Counted from the stretch's first letter, positions 42,601-56,237 are shown. The stretch is DNA of 64,000 nucleotides from Ecdyonurus torrentis (GCA_949318235.1 OX439136.1:11849313-11913312); one strand, 5' to 3'. Made by a program: numbers and translations. Notes: generated by a model not told the origin, from the sequence alone.

Positions 42601-44340
42601 ATAGATCACTTTGTGTTTGTTGCGAATTTCTCAACTAAATCAATGAAGTAATGCTCGTATATGAAAACAAAGATAAGTTCATATTAGCCTAAAATCTAAT
42701 TTACGTGTGGAACGATTACTAAATATGTTTCTTACCTGTTGTAATTAATGTAGAATCTGGTGCATAAGCAACTTAATTATCACTATTATAAACGCCACAA
42801 AACTAAAAGAAACACAGAGCACATGTACGACATGTTTATCATCTATCAATTGATAGATGCTGTTAACAGCATCCATTATTACCCATAATGCAATGCGTGC
42901 ATTCATGCGCACTGGCTGTTTCCTCATCAAAGTTTACAAAATACACCGATAGATGGCCAAAGCGCGCGAAAAAATCTTGCACAAGATATTTTTATATTAT
43001 CCAAGATATTTTATATCTTTCACAAAATTTCCGCATAACTTAAAATATCTTACCTGTTGGCCTCTATAAATGCAAGATTTACGATCTTGTTCAAGATAAA
43101 TCCAAATATGCAAGATATTTATAATTTTGCTCCAAATTATAGAATTCTGGACTTGGAAAATTGAACAAATTCTTGCACAAGATTTAGAGATCTTGCATTG
43201 TTAAGTCTTGCAAGATTTGTTCTTGTAAAAATTTTGTGCAAGATTTTATCTTGGGTAAAAATAATCTTGCTCAAGATTTTTGCGTGAATAAGATACTTTT
43301 TCTTGCACAAGAAAATATTTATCTTACACAAGTTGTTCAAGATTTACGCCTTGACAAGACTACAAAATCTTGCGCAAGATATTTTCTTGCCAAGATGTTG
43401 ATCTAGTGCAAGATTTATTTACTTGTGTAAGATTTTTAGGATCTTGCACAAGAAAAATTAATCTTGAAACCTAATTTTTATCTTGCACACGAAAATATCT
43501 TATGCAAGATTAATTGCAAGATCTTATTGTAAGATTCATGCAAGATTTTAAGTTTTGGTAAGATCTTGAACAATCTTGCCTTACTTTTTTCAAATGTTCA
43601 AGATCTTGGATGTCTTGAAGCCATCTTACAAGATCTTGAGTTGATCTTGTAAGAATTAAGGCAAGATTTTTGACCAGGGAAGTCAAGACAAAAATAATAA
43701 CAAAACAAAAATATATATAAATAAAATGTTTTTATAAATATATATTACGATAATGTTAACAGGTTGAATTAGATTTTCAAGTATGCGAGAAAAATAATAA
43801 TATTTTAATAAGAACAACACAATTGATAAAAAAAAAATGCTTGTCCTATGCTGAGCGTATTGCTCCAATATGGTATCAAACATCAAAGCTCATTCATTAT
43901 GAATTCATGTACCGCAAGGAAATGAAAAACCTGCACAACTATAGACTGAAAAGCATCACTAAAATTGCAGGTTATTCATTTCATTTCGGTACATACATCC
44001 TATAATGTCAAGACAAGAATATATATTATAATATATATTTAATATTTGCGCATAGTATAAAATTTTTGTTTATGAATTATTGCAAGTTGAGTAAATAAAA
44101 TAAACAATAAAGAGCATAATTTTTCTTTCGTTACATAAAAAGGACAATATAATTATAAATTATATTATATTTTTTCATAGGACAAGATAAATATATTTAT
44201 ACGTGCTGACTATCAAATAAAAAATAGATGAGGTTTAGCTATAGCTATTCCACTCTGAAACCAAACTTCTTCCAATAATAAAATAATAATTACATTCGTA
44301 TAGAAAGTTATTTAATGTGTGTGTATATAAATATACGGTG

Positions 44341-44416
<76 letters not shown>

Positions 44417-44759
44417 ATATATTTATAAAAGTTTCTTCATATTACAAAACCTACGACGAAAAAAAGTCGCCAGTAACAATACCGTATAACTTTTGGTGCG
44501 TAATGAAGAAAAAGTATTTTGCTACATTTGCTACAAAACTTACAGAATCAGACGAGTTTGATGTATGAAAGGCAACAAATCGAGGATGTGGAGACACGGG
44601 ATGAAGTACATGCCGTTCAGGCATAACTTGAAGTGCCGGTGACGTGTTTTCATACATATCATCTAAAGAAAACGTCCTCTCAAATACGTCAAGTTCACGA
44701 CGTGGAGATGGTGCTAACATAAAACTTCCGAGGAATCCACCTGAGTCTTGTGATGACAT
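32651..44759 (-). CDS. C-terminal RING-finger protein with two tandem-repeat exons (putative E3 ubiquitin ligase)
   Basis: Five coding exons join in phase on the minus strand: 44759-44544, 40137-39774, 34551-34070, 33634-33454 and 32988-32651, giving 526 residues. The C terminus is a RING finger with cysteine and histidine ligands C477, C480, C492, H494, C498, C501, C510 and C513 (CVIC, VPCGH, CTQC, CPIC). The HxxxCxxC spacing is that of IAP-type and Neuralized-type RING-HC domains, so E3 ligase activity is likely. Exon 2 encodes six copies of an 11-residue acidic repeat (QNADDWEEDEQ). Exon 3 encodes a run of about 10-residue repeats (VAPAAHV, VAPVAHV, FAPAADIYPE) arranged in a 40-residue higher-order unit. 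Exon 4 (LDQLRIMADWPYPVLRDHLL..) looks like a conserved helical segment I cannot name. The first intron is almost filled by a foldback element and the second by a 3-kb inverted repeat and a hAT-like element. The start ATG at 44759 is preceded by a possible acceptor, so a 5' UTR exon is likely. Confidence 0.82.
34070..34551 (-). repeat. In-frame 30-bp/120-bp tandem repeats in RING gene exon 3
   Basis: The exon is mostly about 30-bp units encoding (V/F)AP(A/V)A(H/D)(V/I)xxx, organised in 120-bp blocks (..FAPAADIYPE, VAPVAHVRQG, VAPAAHVFAE, VAPVAHAHR..). The block recurs about three times with few changes. The opposite strand is also open because of the repeat. Confidence 0.85.
34948..37985. repeat. 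Large inverted repeat, arms about 900 bp, spacer about 1.24 kb
   Basis: The left arm 34948-35845 and the right arm 37985-37085 are inverted copies with few differences. For example, ATATCGCTTCTCACAATTCA opens both, and the stretch around CCCTCACTTCCAAGCTTGATG is shared. Similarity fades towards the spacer. The whole structure lies in intron 2 of the RING gene. It has no transposase frame; open frames such as MTLHFPSLPS.. occur in both arms but are broken in one. Confidence 0.85.
36420..36560 (+). other. Unique higher-complexity segment in the inverted-repeat spacer
   Basis: GC-richer sequence includes ATGGTGACCAAAGATCCGCT.. open up to a good donor GAG|GTGAGT at about 36556. It could be a first exon of an unseen plus-strand gene, or promoter material captured by the element. 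No downstream exon was found. Confidence 0.25.
38054..39597. mobile_element. Non-autonomous hAT-like DNA transposon
   Basis: Terminal inverted repeats CAGGGTCGGACTGG (38054) and CCAGTCCGACCCTG (ending 39597) bound a 1.54-kb element. A possible 8-bp duplication TATATATA cannot be confirmed because both flanks are (TA)n. The left subterminal part is very GC-rich with GGGGGG(T/C)CNGGGGGG / CCCCCC stems (38110-38172). The interior is AT-rich with a (CT)n (38987-39045) and has no transposase frame. Confidence 0.65.
39875..40062 (-). repeat. 33-bp tandem repeats in RING gene exon 2
   Basis: Six near-identical 33-bp units encode QNADDW(E/G)EDEQ-like acidic repeats. Copy number is likely to vary between individuals. 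Confidence 0.9.
40740..41665 (+). repeat. Tandem array, about 11 units of about 83-88 bp
   Basis: Each unit reads approximately TTCTGCAATCTTGAAGTAAT, CGTCAATTATTGTCCAGGCA, GCAAGCTAAAAAAA, then an AT-rich spacer. Unit lengths vary mainly through the A-run. It lies inside the foldback element. Confidence 0.85.
41985..42380 (+). repeat. Tandem array, about 7 units of about 50-58 bp
   Basis: Units share AAAACCGTTAGAAAATCTTG followed by CTTTGACTCTTGCAAGATCA. The array lies in the right half of the foldback element. Confidence 0.85.
43730..43910. mobile_element. Family M fragment
   Basis: GTTAACAGGTTGAATTAGAT TTTCAA..TGTCCTATGCTG..TTGCTCCAATATGGTAT is shared with the right half of the family M element at 51299-52025. 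Confidence 0.55.
44345..44408 (+). repeat. (TA)n microsatellite
   Basis: A perfect TA run of about 32 units followed by (CA)n, in the RING gene first coding intron near the exon 1 donor. Confidence 0.95.
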
Positions 44760-45842
44760 CTTCACAGAAACAACTAATAAATCAAATAAATACCCAAATA
44801 AATTAAAAATAAATAATATATATTCTTATATTGTTAAAAACTTTTTACTTATTATTACGATTTTTTACTATATTCAATATTAAAAAATAATAATAATAAT
44901 AAAACGACCAAAAACTGTAGTTTTATTAAAAAAATAAAAATGAATCCCTATTTTAAGAATCATATTTTCCCCTGGAATGTAAGTGTAAAATGGTTCATTG
45001 CCCATCAAAATATGCACTTTTTTTAGCATTAAAAAACAAGGTTATATAATATAGCTATTCTGTGTAAGAAAAAATAATAATCGTGCAAAAAAAAAAAAAA
45101 ATAATAATAATAATAAATACGATAAAAATTTGCATATTATAAGACGCAAGAATTGTTTAAATATGTGACGATACAGATGTAGACTGGGGTCACGTATTAC
45201 TATTTTGACGATATATAGATGGCTGACCGGTGGTGGTGGATGAGATTATTAGATTGTATTTACTGTTTTTCGTTTGATTGCTAAAAAGATATTGTGTAGG
45301 CACACAAATTCAAATTTTATATTTCAATTTTAATCACAATTTATTTTTAGGAATGCAGAAAGATTTAGAACTTTTACTGAAATTATTATTTTCATAACAT
45401 ATGATTAAGTTATTCAGAATCACAGACAGAAATGTAAAGAACGTATCGTATGCTATTTTTTTGTTAGCAAATGCATGGTATCGAAACCTTTTTTGTCCTT
45501 GAAAATCAATCTAGGTATTGGTAATCAATAATCATTGATTTGTAGGACCTAAGGATGACAAATAATAATAAAATCATATTGATACAACAGAGATTCTCAT
45601 TTTTATAATTATGCAAATATTAATCGAGAGAGAGAGAGGGGGGGGGGAGAGAAAAGAAAAAATAATAAAACTCATTAAAAAAAAAAATCAATATACTATG
45701 AATGCAAAAACCTTGTAGGACCATGAACATGATTTTTTTTAACACTCTTATTTTTAAAAGAATTACTTTTTTTTATCATAGTATAGTATTTAACATACTT
45801 TACATAATTATAATATTATAAAAGTAAAAGAAAAAATCTTAC

Positions 45843-46080
45843 CTTAGGAATTTTATTTGCCACGACAAAATGTCTCGTTCTCCAAAAATTCCTACTCACT
45901 GACTGACCGATCAATGCAACAGGTAGATGGACACAAAAACTTACAGCAAGCAAGCAAACTCGATTGGTCTTCATCCACCCACCCACTCAAATATTTCCCC
46001 TCTACTGATGTTTTTTTTTCTTCCCACCACATCATAGCGCCTAGATTGTTAGGCAACTTGTTTAGCATTAGTATCAAGCT
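45843..46080 (-). other. Candidate non-coding 5' exon of the RING gene
   Basis: On the minus strand, sequence of higher complexity ends in CCTAAG|GTAAGA at 45843/45842, a good splice donor. A matching acceptor (TTGATTTATTAG) lies about 14 nt upstream of the RING gene ATG. The left border of this exon is unknown. This is inference from splice signals only. Confidence 0.3.
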
Positions 46081-46373
46081 GGTTGCATAAGCTAAAGGAT
46101 ACTTTACGTAAAATCAGAAGAATAAATTGCAGTGTGGCATTTTCTTTCATTATTATATGCATAAAATATATTTTATTGCATTTTTTAACCAAAGAACCAA
46201 AGAACGCCAATACTTTTGATTCTATTGTACTCAAAATCAGTGTAATTACTAATTACTTTTTGAAATAGCCCCCCTTTCTGGATCTGAATCTGCTGTATGT
46301 GAAATTTCCGTCTATTATAATTAAATTAAAATGACTAAATATATCCTACCTGTGCTGCAGCATGTACAATATG

Positions 46374-47689
<1,316 letters not shown>

Positions 47690-47965
47690 ATTATGTTGGA
47701 GGCCATACTGGAGTAGTGAATAACATTGCTCAGCATAGGACAAACTTCATTTAAGGCGATTTTCTTTGAGAAATCGGTTAATTTTTTGTTATTTTGTTAT
47801 TTTTCTCACATACTTGAGATACTAATTCAACATATTTACAGCATCAATGCTCTCAAAAATATTGCATAGTGGTTTTAAACTGGCAAAATGATTTATTTTC
47901 CTATGCCATCCATGTTATTGAGTTATCCAACATGGTGTCGACTTTAACATGATTGCATACACCCT
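47690..47965. mobile_element. Family M copy (divergent)
   Basis: CATACTGGAGTAGTGAATAA..CTCAGCATAGGAC at the left and CATGTTATTGAGTTATCCAACATGGTGTCGAC at the right are related to 51299-52025 and 58290-58745. The middle shares CTCAAAAATATTGCATAG and TTTTAAACTGGCAAAATG. Confidence 0.5.
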
Positions 47966-48098
47966 ATAAAGGAACAACATTTTTGAGGCGATTTCGCTCA
48001 CATCCGCTTCCGTTTCAACCTACTGCGCATGCGTAATAAGCTTAAAATAAAGCGGATATGACAGGAATTGCTTAAAATACGCCTTAAAACAGATTTTA
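47966..48098. mobile_element. MITE family A, copy 3 (degenerate)
   Basis: TAAAGGAACAACATTTTTGA at the left and a decayed right arm (CGCCTTAAAACAG) flank a CATCCGCTTCCGTTT..GCGCATGCG core shared with the other two copies. Confidence 0.6.
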
Positions 48099-48646
48099 AT
48101 CAAATATTTAAGAATTTTAATATTAAAAAGTATAGTATATCTATCTATATATTATCTGTGATTTATTATTATTATATCAAAAATGCTTTTTACATAAATC
48201 AATATTTTTAATTTTTAATCAAATAATATCATATAGCTAGCAACTCTATATACCAGAATTTTAAAACCTTGGAATTTTCACACAGTAAATTTCAATAGAA
48301 AATGTAAATATTACATCGTGTGATATCTAAACACCAAAAAAACAAAATAGTAATAAAAAAATGTATAAATATATAATATATAAAAAAAAATCAAATAAAT
48401 TTTTGGTCTCTTCAAAAATTACAAAATAAATAGAAAAAAATCTATATACACTTAGGACCTTAATAGCAGGTAGTGCAGGTACTCTTTTTCAGGAATAAAA
48501 TAACTTAAAAATAAAATATTAAAAACTTTAAAACGAGACTGGACACATACGTATACAATAGAAAAGAATATTGAATTCTTCAAACAGCTGGTACAGGAAT
48601 AAAAAGAAAAAGTATGAAATATTTAATGTTTAGAAGATATCATGTT

Positions 48647-48703
<57 letters not shown>

Positions 48704-50443
48704 AGAAGAAGAAAAAGGATCTGAAGTTGACATAAGATAGTTGAATACAGGGATAAAAGAAAAGAAAAAAAAAAAGAGAGTTTGTTTCAAGAGCTGAAAA
48801 GAAAATTTTCACTGCAATGTTTTTCACCAGCTTTCAACATGCTTTTCAAACGACATCGCATTCACAACTCAAATCAAAAGATTCATCAAAATTCTCTCTC
48901 TTTCTACAGAGATATTTTTGAGGTATGCATACAGTACAGTATGTAAGGGAGATATAAATTTAGCCTTAAGCAAAAATATGAATAAAAGTAAAAAAAAAAA
49001 AAAAAATTAATATGTATTTTTATTTTATAATAATACTTCAAAATGATTGGATTATGACATATTTCCAGGTTAGGAATATTGTAGAAGACATAAATATCTG
49101 CTGTATTTAAGAAAAAATAGGCCTAGAAAAAACAGCGTAGCAGTAAAAAAAAAAAAAAAAAAAATAGTATTATCTGATCTAAGCTTAAATTTAAACTTTT
49201 TTTATTTTAAGTTATTTTAAATCATAATTAATCAATTTTTTTAAGAATTGAGATACTTTACTTTTTTATTAGTTCTGTTGCAAGAACTAAATCTTTGTAA
49301 GTACTTTGCAGTTGAGTTTTATAATCGTCAAGAACTCGCAAAATATTTATTATAAATAAATAGTAAAAAATTAAATAAATAAAGCTCTAACTCTTATAAT
49401 ATTAAAAAAAAAACTTATACTACCAATTAATTCATTAACAAATATTGCTTCTAATCAAAACAAAACATTTCAGTTGTATTTTAAAAAAATATTCTCTGTA
49501 TCTAGCATTTAAAACTTAAAGCAAACAATTTTATATATGCACCTTTTTTCAAAACTCAACTGTAGAAAAAAAAATAGTCTTTTAGAAGAAAAAAAATGAC
49601 AAAATGATAATTTAGTAATAAAAAAACATAAATTTTTCAACGATATTCGATATTCATTTTTTTTAAGCATATAAATTTAAATACTTAACATTTTAAGTTT
49701 GTAATGTTGTTAATTTTAACATGTACTGATACCTGTTATCAAGACCTTAGAGTTCACTTTTTTTTTGACACCTTATAACGATGACACTAGATTTTCCATG
49801 TATGTGCAAAGTTAGAAGACAAAACTTGCACTGCGGTTTAAAACGGTGTGTGCTCCGTACTTGAGCAAAATGAAAGTTCCGCAATATGAATTTATACAAA
49901 AGAAAAAGATGACACTTAACACTTTTGTTTTAAATATATATTATATATATATTGTAATTCAATATTTTTAGTGTGTAATATTAATTTTTTTTTATACATA
50001 TTATACATGTTATCTCATATAACAACGTTAGCTTAGTTTTTTTTTCTCATATTCACACCCATAGAACTGGAATAATGTAATGTTGTAATATCTACTTACT
50101 TATACCTGCCCAGTATGTCAAACCTTTTTTTTTTTTTTCTTTTCATTTATGCAATTGTCGTATTCATATATATGAACTTATTTCTGTAAAATCTGTAAAA
50201 TAACCAATAATAATAATTATCCCTTTTTATCGATCTGATTGTATTTTTGTGTATTCAATATTGTACCCTTAAGCACTTCAAACCACTGAAACACAGAAAA
50301 TGTTGTTGTCGTTGTTATTAAATATTTTATATAACATTTATCTCTATGATTTTGTTTTTTTTTTCGAAATGTTGGAATTATTCTCCATCCAGTTGTGGTG
50401 AATTGCGGGTATTTATAAACACACACACACGTCACACACACGT

Positions 50444-50458
<15 letters not shown>
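48099..50458. other. AT-rich intergenic region with A-runs, no gene seen
   Basis: It contains a poly-A tract at 48651-48701 continuing into AGAAGAAGAAG, and shorter A-runs near 48990 and 49148. A moderately complex segment at 48780-48910 has no recognisable coding content. Confidence 0.55.

Positions 50459-50505
<47 letters not shown>
50459..50505 (+). repeat. (CA)n/(TA)n microsatellite
   Basis: CACACACAC and CACACGTCACACAC runs (50420-50460) pass directly into a perfect (TA)n. Confidence 0.95.
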
Positions 50506-50508
<3 letters not shown>

Positions 50509-50930
50509 GTACAGTTCCACAGTAATATTGAGTCACAAAGGGTGAAAAGTTCAGTTTTTAATTAATTATACTTTTATTTATAAATGTATTTATGTAATAA
50601 AATAAATGTTGAATATTTGAAGATAATTAAATGACACCATAGTTAAGAAAATATTATAAAAACACATTTATGCTTTATTATATATACAGTAGTATAATTT
50701 TAATATATACCTATACTAAAATAGTTTTTTTATTTTTTGAGAGTATAATAAATATTAATATTGCTTATATATTTGTGTACCTTGGAATATTTTGATGAAT
50801 GATTAATTAATTACAAGCTACCTGTCATCTCGACTTTCCTTGCACAGGTGTGTATGAGAGACAAAAGCCTGGGGGGAGGGGGTACTTTCTGTCGTCTCAA
50901 ATGTCTGTATACCCGCTGTAACATTACCTG

Positions 50931-51062
<132 letters not shown>

Positions 51063-51298
51063 ATCTCGTGATGTTTATATCAAATTCACCAGCTATATAA
51101 AATAATTATTACTTAACTATTCGTATATATTTTTACAGTCTAAATTCTTATTAAATACAGTTCTATTGATTTTATTTATTTATTATATTTTAATACTTTA
51201 TGCATTAAATATTGCATAATAATGTGCAGATATAACATAACTAATCAACAAGAGATTAAGTTTCAGTTTTATTTATATTATTTTTAACTTGTATTTGC

Positions 51299-52025
51299 AT
51301 GACGTCATAATGAATGCTCTTCGACACCATATTGGATCAATGAACAACAATGCTCACATTCAGCATAGGATAAACTTCATTTTTGACTATCTTTTTTAGG
51401 AAGCTTTTTTATTATTATTATTAATTTTTTTTAGCTTGTTTTACTTTTGACTAAACCTCAGATATTTGACCTACTATAATTTAAGGGTTTATAAAAGACT
51501 TGTATCTCAATATTAAAAAAAAAAATTCAAAACTTTATTATGCCATAACTATTTTGTAACAGCTACATGATAAAGTTTTCAGAACCCTTGACCATCAGAT
51601 AAAAGAGAACATTATTATTGAAATTTACATTGGCTCTTATATGGGACTAAAACTTATAATATATATATATATTTTTTTTACATTTTTGAAGATACCATAA
51701 AAAATCCTAATGTATCACCGTGCAAAATTTCAGATTTTTATTTCTTTACAATTTTTAGTCAAATCCCGCAGTACCTGATTTCCCGCCTTAACTTTATATT
51801 AACAGTATCAATTTTCTCAAAAATACTTAGCAATATTTTTGAGAAGCATTGATACGGTTAACAGGTTGGATTAGGATTTCAAACGTGTAAGAATAATAAT
51901 AAACAATAAAAAATAAGAAGCTAATTTTCCGAACAAAATAGCCAAAAACCAAGTATGTCCTATGCTGGAGTATTATTATTCATTGCTCCAATATGGTATT
52001 GAAGCGCATATAATTATGACGTCAT
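51299..52025. mobile_element. Family M foldback element (full length)
   Basis: ATGACGTCATAATGAATGCT CTTCGACACCATATTGGATC is inverted as CCAATATGGTATTGAAGCGC ATATAATTATGACGTCAT. AGCATAGGATAAAC / TATGTCCTATGCTGG and AACATT-type inner words also mirror. The ends are themselves CRE palindromes. It has no transposase frame. Confidence 0.7.
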
Positions 52026-53690
52026 ACGCATATGACGTATTATACGTTATACACGCGTATGATTCAGGTTTGAATAAATGTAAAACAAAATTATATTTCC
52101 TATTTCCTGCATACTTTTTAGAAATCAAATTTAAATAATGTTACAATAATATGCGCAGTAATAATTATATAGAAAAATACGTAAATATAATGCACGTCAT
52201 CATAATTATGTGTTAGTTCCAAAAATATAAATATAATTGAGTTCAATAAGTATTTTTTAAATTAATTTTTAAACATTGAAAATGACGTCATAGTCAACAA
52301 ATTATGCATGTGGGCAGGAAAAAACTAACTGACCGTGACATCATTTCGCAACTTCAAAAAATTTACTTAAATGAAAAAAACTCAATAATTGGACATTTGA
52401 ATTTGCATATTATCTATCGATTCAGGACATAATTATTAAATACAACATGCAGAATGGTAGAATATAATATGCAATAAAATTACGCAAATTTTTTTTTTCG
52501 TCCTCCTCATTTTTATTATGTGTAAATGAACCACTTGCAATGAAATGTTTTAAATTGTTGCAACGTGCAAGTAAATACAATTTTTCCATAAGAAATGAAT
52601 TGAGAATATTCTTAATTATTTTAAAAAGTTCGATCATTGAAAGTGGTTCATTGCATTTTGCATTACACTATTACGTAAATTAAAAATAATTACAAATAAA
52701 TTATTATAATATTAAATTATTTATTATTGAAATTTTTTATTTAAAACGCAAAACTATATTACAAAATGACAATGAAATTATCTTTAATTAAGTTAAAATT
52801 ATTTGTTAAAATATACTCGCTTAACAATCTACGCATTATTAAAAAAAAAATGTATTTTTATTTTACAAAATTATTATAAAAGTATATTATAAATGCTTTT
52901 TAATTTATACAACTGTGAAAAAAAAATATATAAAAATTTCAAGTGTTTGTTGAAAAAAAGAAAAAGGATTTTAAATAAAAAAAAAAAAAAAAAAAAATCT
53001 CGCATAGCAACAAGATTTTGCTGTATGTGAGAAAGAATTATAGAAAAATATAAATATATGGATGTTAAATTTCAATGAAACATTGATATGTCTATAAAGC
53101 CTAAATTTATATAAAAATACTATAGGTAATTTTTTTTTTTTAAGGTTATGTTTGATAAAAGAAATGACGAAAAGAATATTTTAAAACGCACGTTGTTGGT
53201 ATGATATGGGGGTGGTGTGGGGGTAGGGGGGTTTCATGAAGTCGACACGACAGCAGTGAGCAGAGTGTTTCGCACTAATTGGAGGCAAGCTTTTTTTTTT
53301 TTTTTTTCAAGAGATGAGAGAGAGGTAGGAAAGCAGGGGAGTGAAGGGGTTGAAAAGAAAGTATAAGGAAGGTGGAGGGTGGGGGTAGGAGGGATATAAT
53401 GATACTCCCCTTTAAAAAAAAAACTCCTCATCCCATCATACCACCACACACACCTTAACTTTTGCTTACACATCACCAAATCTGACAAATGAAGCTTTGG
53501 ATGGAGACACGATTTTTGGCACTTTTTTTCCCCATCACTCTATACATATTAATAATTTATTTTTTAATTGAAAATTTCAACTTAAATTGCACTCAAACAA
53601 TATTTGTATGCAATTATCTTGCATTTTATAAGCAAAAAAAAAGTAGTAAATTATGAAATATATTATTTAACCCCCCCCCCCCCCCCCCCC
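52026..53690. other. AT-rich intergenic region
   Basis: No gene is seen. There is an A-run at 52976-52997, a T-run at 53290-53307 and a purine/GGTGG-rich stretch around 53205-53400. A C20 tract lies at 53671-53690. Confidence 0.55.
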
Positions 53691-53692
53691 AT

Positions 53693-53839
53693 ATCTCGTA
53701 TCACATATAGATTCACTGAAAGAACAAGAAGATACAATTTACCAAAACTCTGGAATGAAATTCCTTTAAAATTAAAAAATTTAAGTGGAAAAATACTGTA
53801 AAAAAAGAATTAAAAAACTTTTATATGAAATCAATATAA
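53693..53839 (+). pseudogene. Remnant of the C terminus of a non-LTR retrotransposon reverse transcriptase
   Basis: The translation RTRRYNLPKLWNEIPLKLKN followed, after a frameshift near 53791, by KKELKNFYMKSI resembles the extreme C-terminal 'LWN-LP---K' segment found at the end of many LINE ORF2 proteins. No upstream RT motifs (such as YADD) are present, and a C-tract abuts the left side. This is recognition from memory of the motif, so it is tentative. Confidence 0.4.
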
Positions 53840-53923
53840 AAATTAGTAATTGAAAAAACTAAATATAGTTATCTTAAAAACTTATATTATTTTGAAATTT
53901 GTTTTGTGTAAAAGAAATTATAA

Positions 53924-56076
53924 CCCGAGTAAAATTTTAACGATGACACAACGATGAAATAAGAATGACAAATAAATGCGACACAAAGATGAAATAACGA
54001 TGAAACGTGTCCCATTTCATCGTTATTTCATCGTTAGCCCCATGTTATTTATATGGAGTTAAAAAATAGAAATATTAGCAAAATGAGCAAAATATTTTCG
54101 ATGAAATTTCTATGACATAAGTATGAAACAACGATGACATAAGTATGAAACAACGATGACATAAGTATGACACAACGATGACATAAATGAGAAATAATGA
54201 CGACAAAATTATACTACTAGAAATTATCGATGAAATTTCAATGACATATGTATGAAATAAAGATGACAAAAATTTTCAGGATAATTTTAATAATGTAAAA
54301 ATATGAAATATCGACGACAAACTTTCAAAGTACACCGCGCGACCACCTCGGAGACCTGCCTGTTAATAAAATCTAGTGCCTGCCTATATACCAAATGCTA
54401 CCTGCCTAACATGAAATTTTATATACGGGGTTGGAGTTTTCTTCTTTAGTGTAGAGTCGCTCGCATTATATTATATAAAAAAGCTTTCCAAACTCAGTAA
54501 CCCAGCATTTTTTGAGTCTCAACTGAAACTTGTTTTGCAGATTTCTTAATTAATTTGTAATCAAGTGAATACTTTTATACAAATCTAAGTCGGAAAACAC
54601 AATAAATCGTCATTTTTGTAGTAAATTAAATATTTTATAAATAATTAAAACTTTTATTACCTGCCCTAAAAAGTATTAAAACCTCCGAAACAAACGAAAA
54701 AATAGGTATTAATTCTTGACTTTGAATATTTTTTTTTTTTCAAATCTGAGAGTCACCGGGAAAAGCTATACTATATTACATTGCACTACCACAAAGATTT
54801 TGTACAGGATTCTAATGATAATATATATTTATCAAATATATTGCTTGTATTGAATATTAATTAAACGCAACAATGTATTTGCAATATTTATTATATTTTT
54901 TTATGCATTATTTTATGCATTAAATAAAAGCTAAGTGATTGTCAGTTTTTTGGCACTAAAAATTACTTTTCCATATATTTATGCAATACTAAATTTTGAA
55001 TTGTTTGAAGCATATTTATAATATATTTTTTTATATTTTCTTTTAATGCTTGCAATTAATTTGCCTTATCGTACGCGTGTTAAGAAATATATAACAATAA
55101 AAATACAATCAATTTAACAATTTTTGTTACGCTTTTCTAGAGTTAATAAGCACATTGACTATATTTAAAGCTGATTTAAATAATAGGCATAATTTTTAGC
55201 AAAATATTAAATTTCTTTACACTAATAACTAGTATAATATAAAATAATTATTTTGTATTTTTACAATTTTGAAAAATACACACTCCGAAACCGTTTAGCA
55301 TGCATTTTTGCACATAGGGGAAAAAATATAATCATGTCAGTAGTAATTTTAATCAAACACGTTATATTAATATAAAATAATTATTTAATTATATATAATG
55401 ATATTTTTCTATCAATCTACCAGCTAAAATAGAAAATTCGATGACTTAAAGATGACACAACGGCGACATGAACATTTTTATTTTTGTAAATATGAAATAA
55501 GCATGACAATAAAAACTTATTGATGAAATAACGATGGCAGCTTTAATTTTCAAAAAATCTAAATGCGACACAACGATGACATGATTAAAAATTCAATATT
55601 CATGTAAAAAGCCAATAAATTATTATTTCTTCGTGTCATCGTTATTTCATACATATTGAATTTTAATCGTTGTCGTCGTTGTGTCGCATTTAGGTTTTTG
55701 AAAAATAAAACTGCCATCGTTATTTCATCAATAATTTTTTGCTGTCATACTTATTTCATTTTTGTAAAAACAAAAAATTTCATGTCGTTGTTGTGTCGGA
55801 TTTAGGTTTTTGAAAAATAAAAATTGCCATCGTTATTTCATCAATAATTTTTTGCTGTCATACTTATTTCATTTTTGTAAAAACAAAAAATTCATGTCGT
55901 CGTTATGTCGTCTTTTTGTCATCGAAATTTCATTGTTAGACATTTAAAAAAAATTATTTTTGTGACTTTGTCATACTTTGTCTTCATTAAATCGCAGTTG
56001 TGTCATCGTTATGGGACATTTCATTGAAATTTCATTGAAAAATCATAGAAATGTCATACTTAGCGTTCTACTCGGG
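53924..56076. mobile_element. Foldback element built of GATGACACAACG/GATGAAATAACG repeats
   Basis: The ends CCCGAGTAAAATTTTAACGA (53924) and ..TAGCGTTCTACTCGGG (ending 56076) are inverted. Long outer domains (53936-54300 and 55435-56065) consist of irregular copies of ACGATGACACAACGATGAAA on one side and the complementary TTTCATCGTTATTTCATCGT on the other. The interior (54310-55420) is AT-rich with a short GC-richer patch at 54330-54420 and no reading frame. The plan is the same as the element at 40168-43679 but with a different repeat word. Confidence 0.8.
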
Positions 56077-56139
56077 AATGGTTATATAATTAAACCAACC
56101 GATAAGGCTATGCCTTGGTTGGATAATGTATGTAAATTG

Positions 56140-56140
<1 letters not shown>

Positions 56141-56235
<95 letters not shown>
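56141..56235 (+). repeat. (TA)n microsatellite
   Basis: A perfect TA run of about 45 units, just beyond the foldback element. Confidence 0.95.

Positions 56236-56237
<2 letters not shown>

Larger units (their letters stand above)
40168..43679. mobile_element. Foldback element built of CAAGATCTTG repeats
   Basis: The ends CCCTGGTCAAAAATCTTG (40168) and CAAGATTTTTGACCAGGG (ending 43679) are perfect inverted repeats of 18 bp. Both outer domains (40168-40600, 42970-43679) consist of irregular CAAGATCTTG, AATCTTGCAAGAT words, so the ends can pair over hundreds of bases. The interior carries two separate tandem arrays. The element fills almost all of RING gene intron 1 and stops 31 bp short of the exon 2 acceptor. 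The architecture resembles FB/Galileo-type foldback elements, but I see no transposase. Confidence 0.8.
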
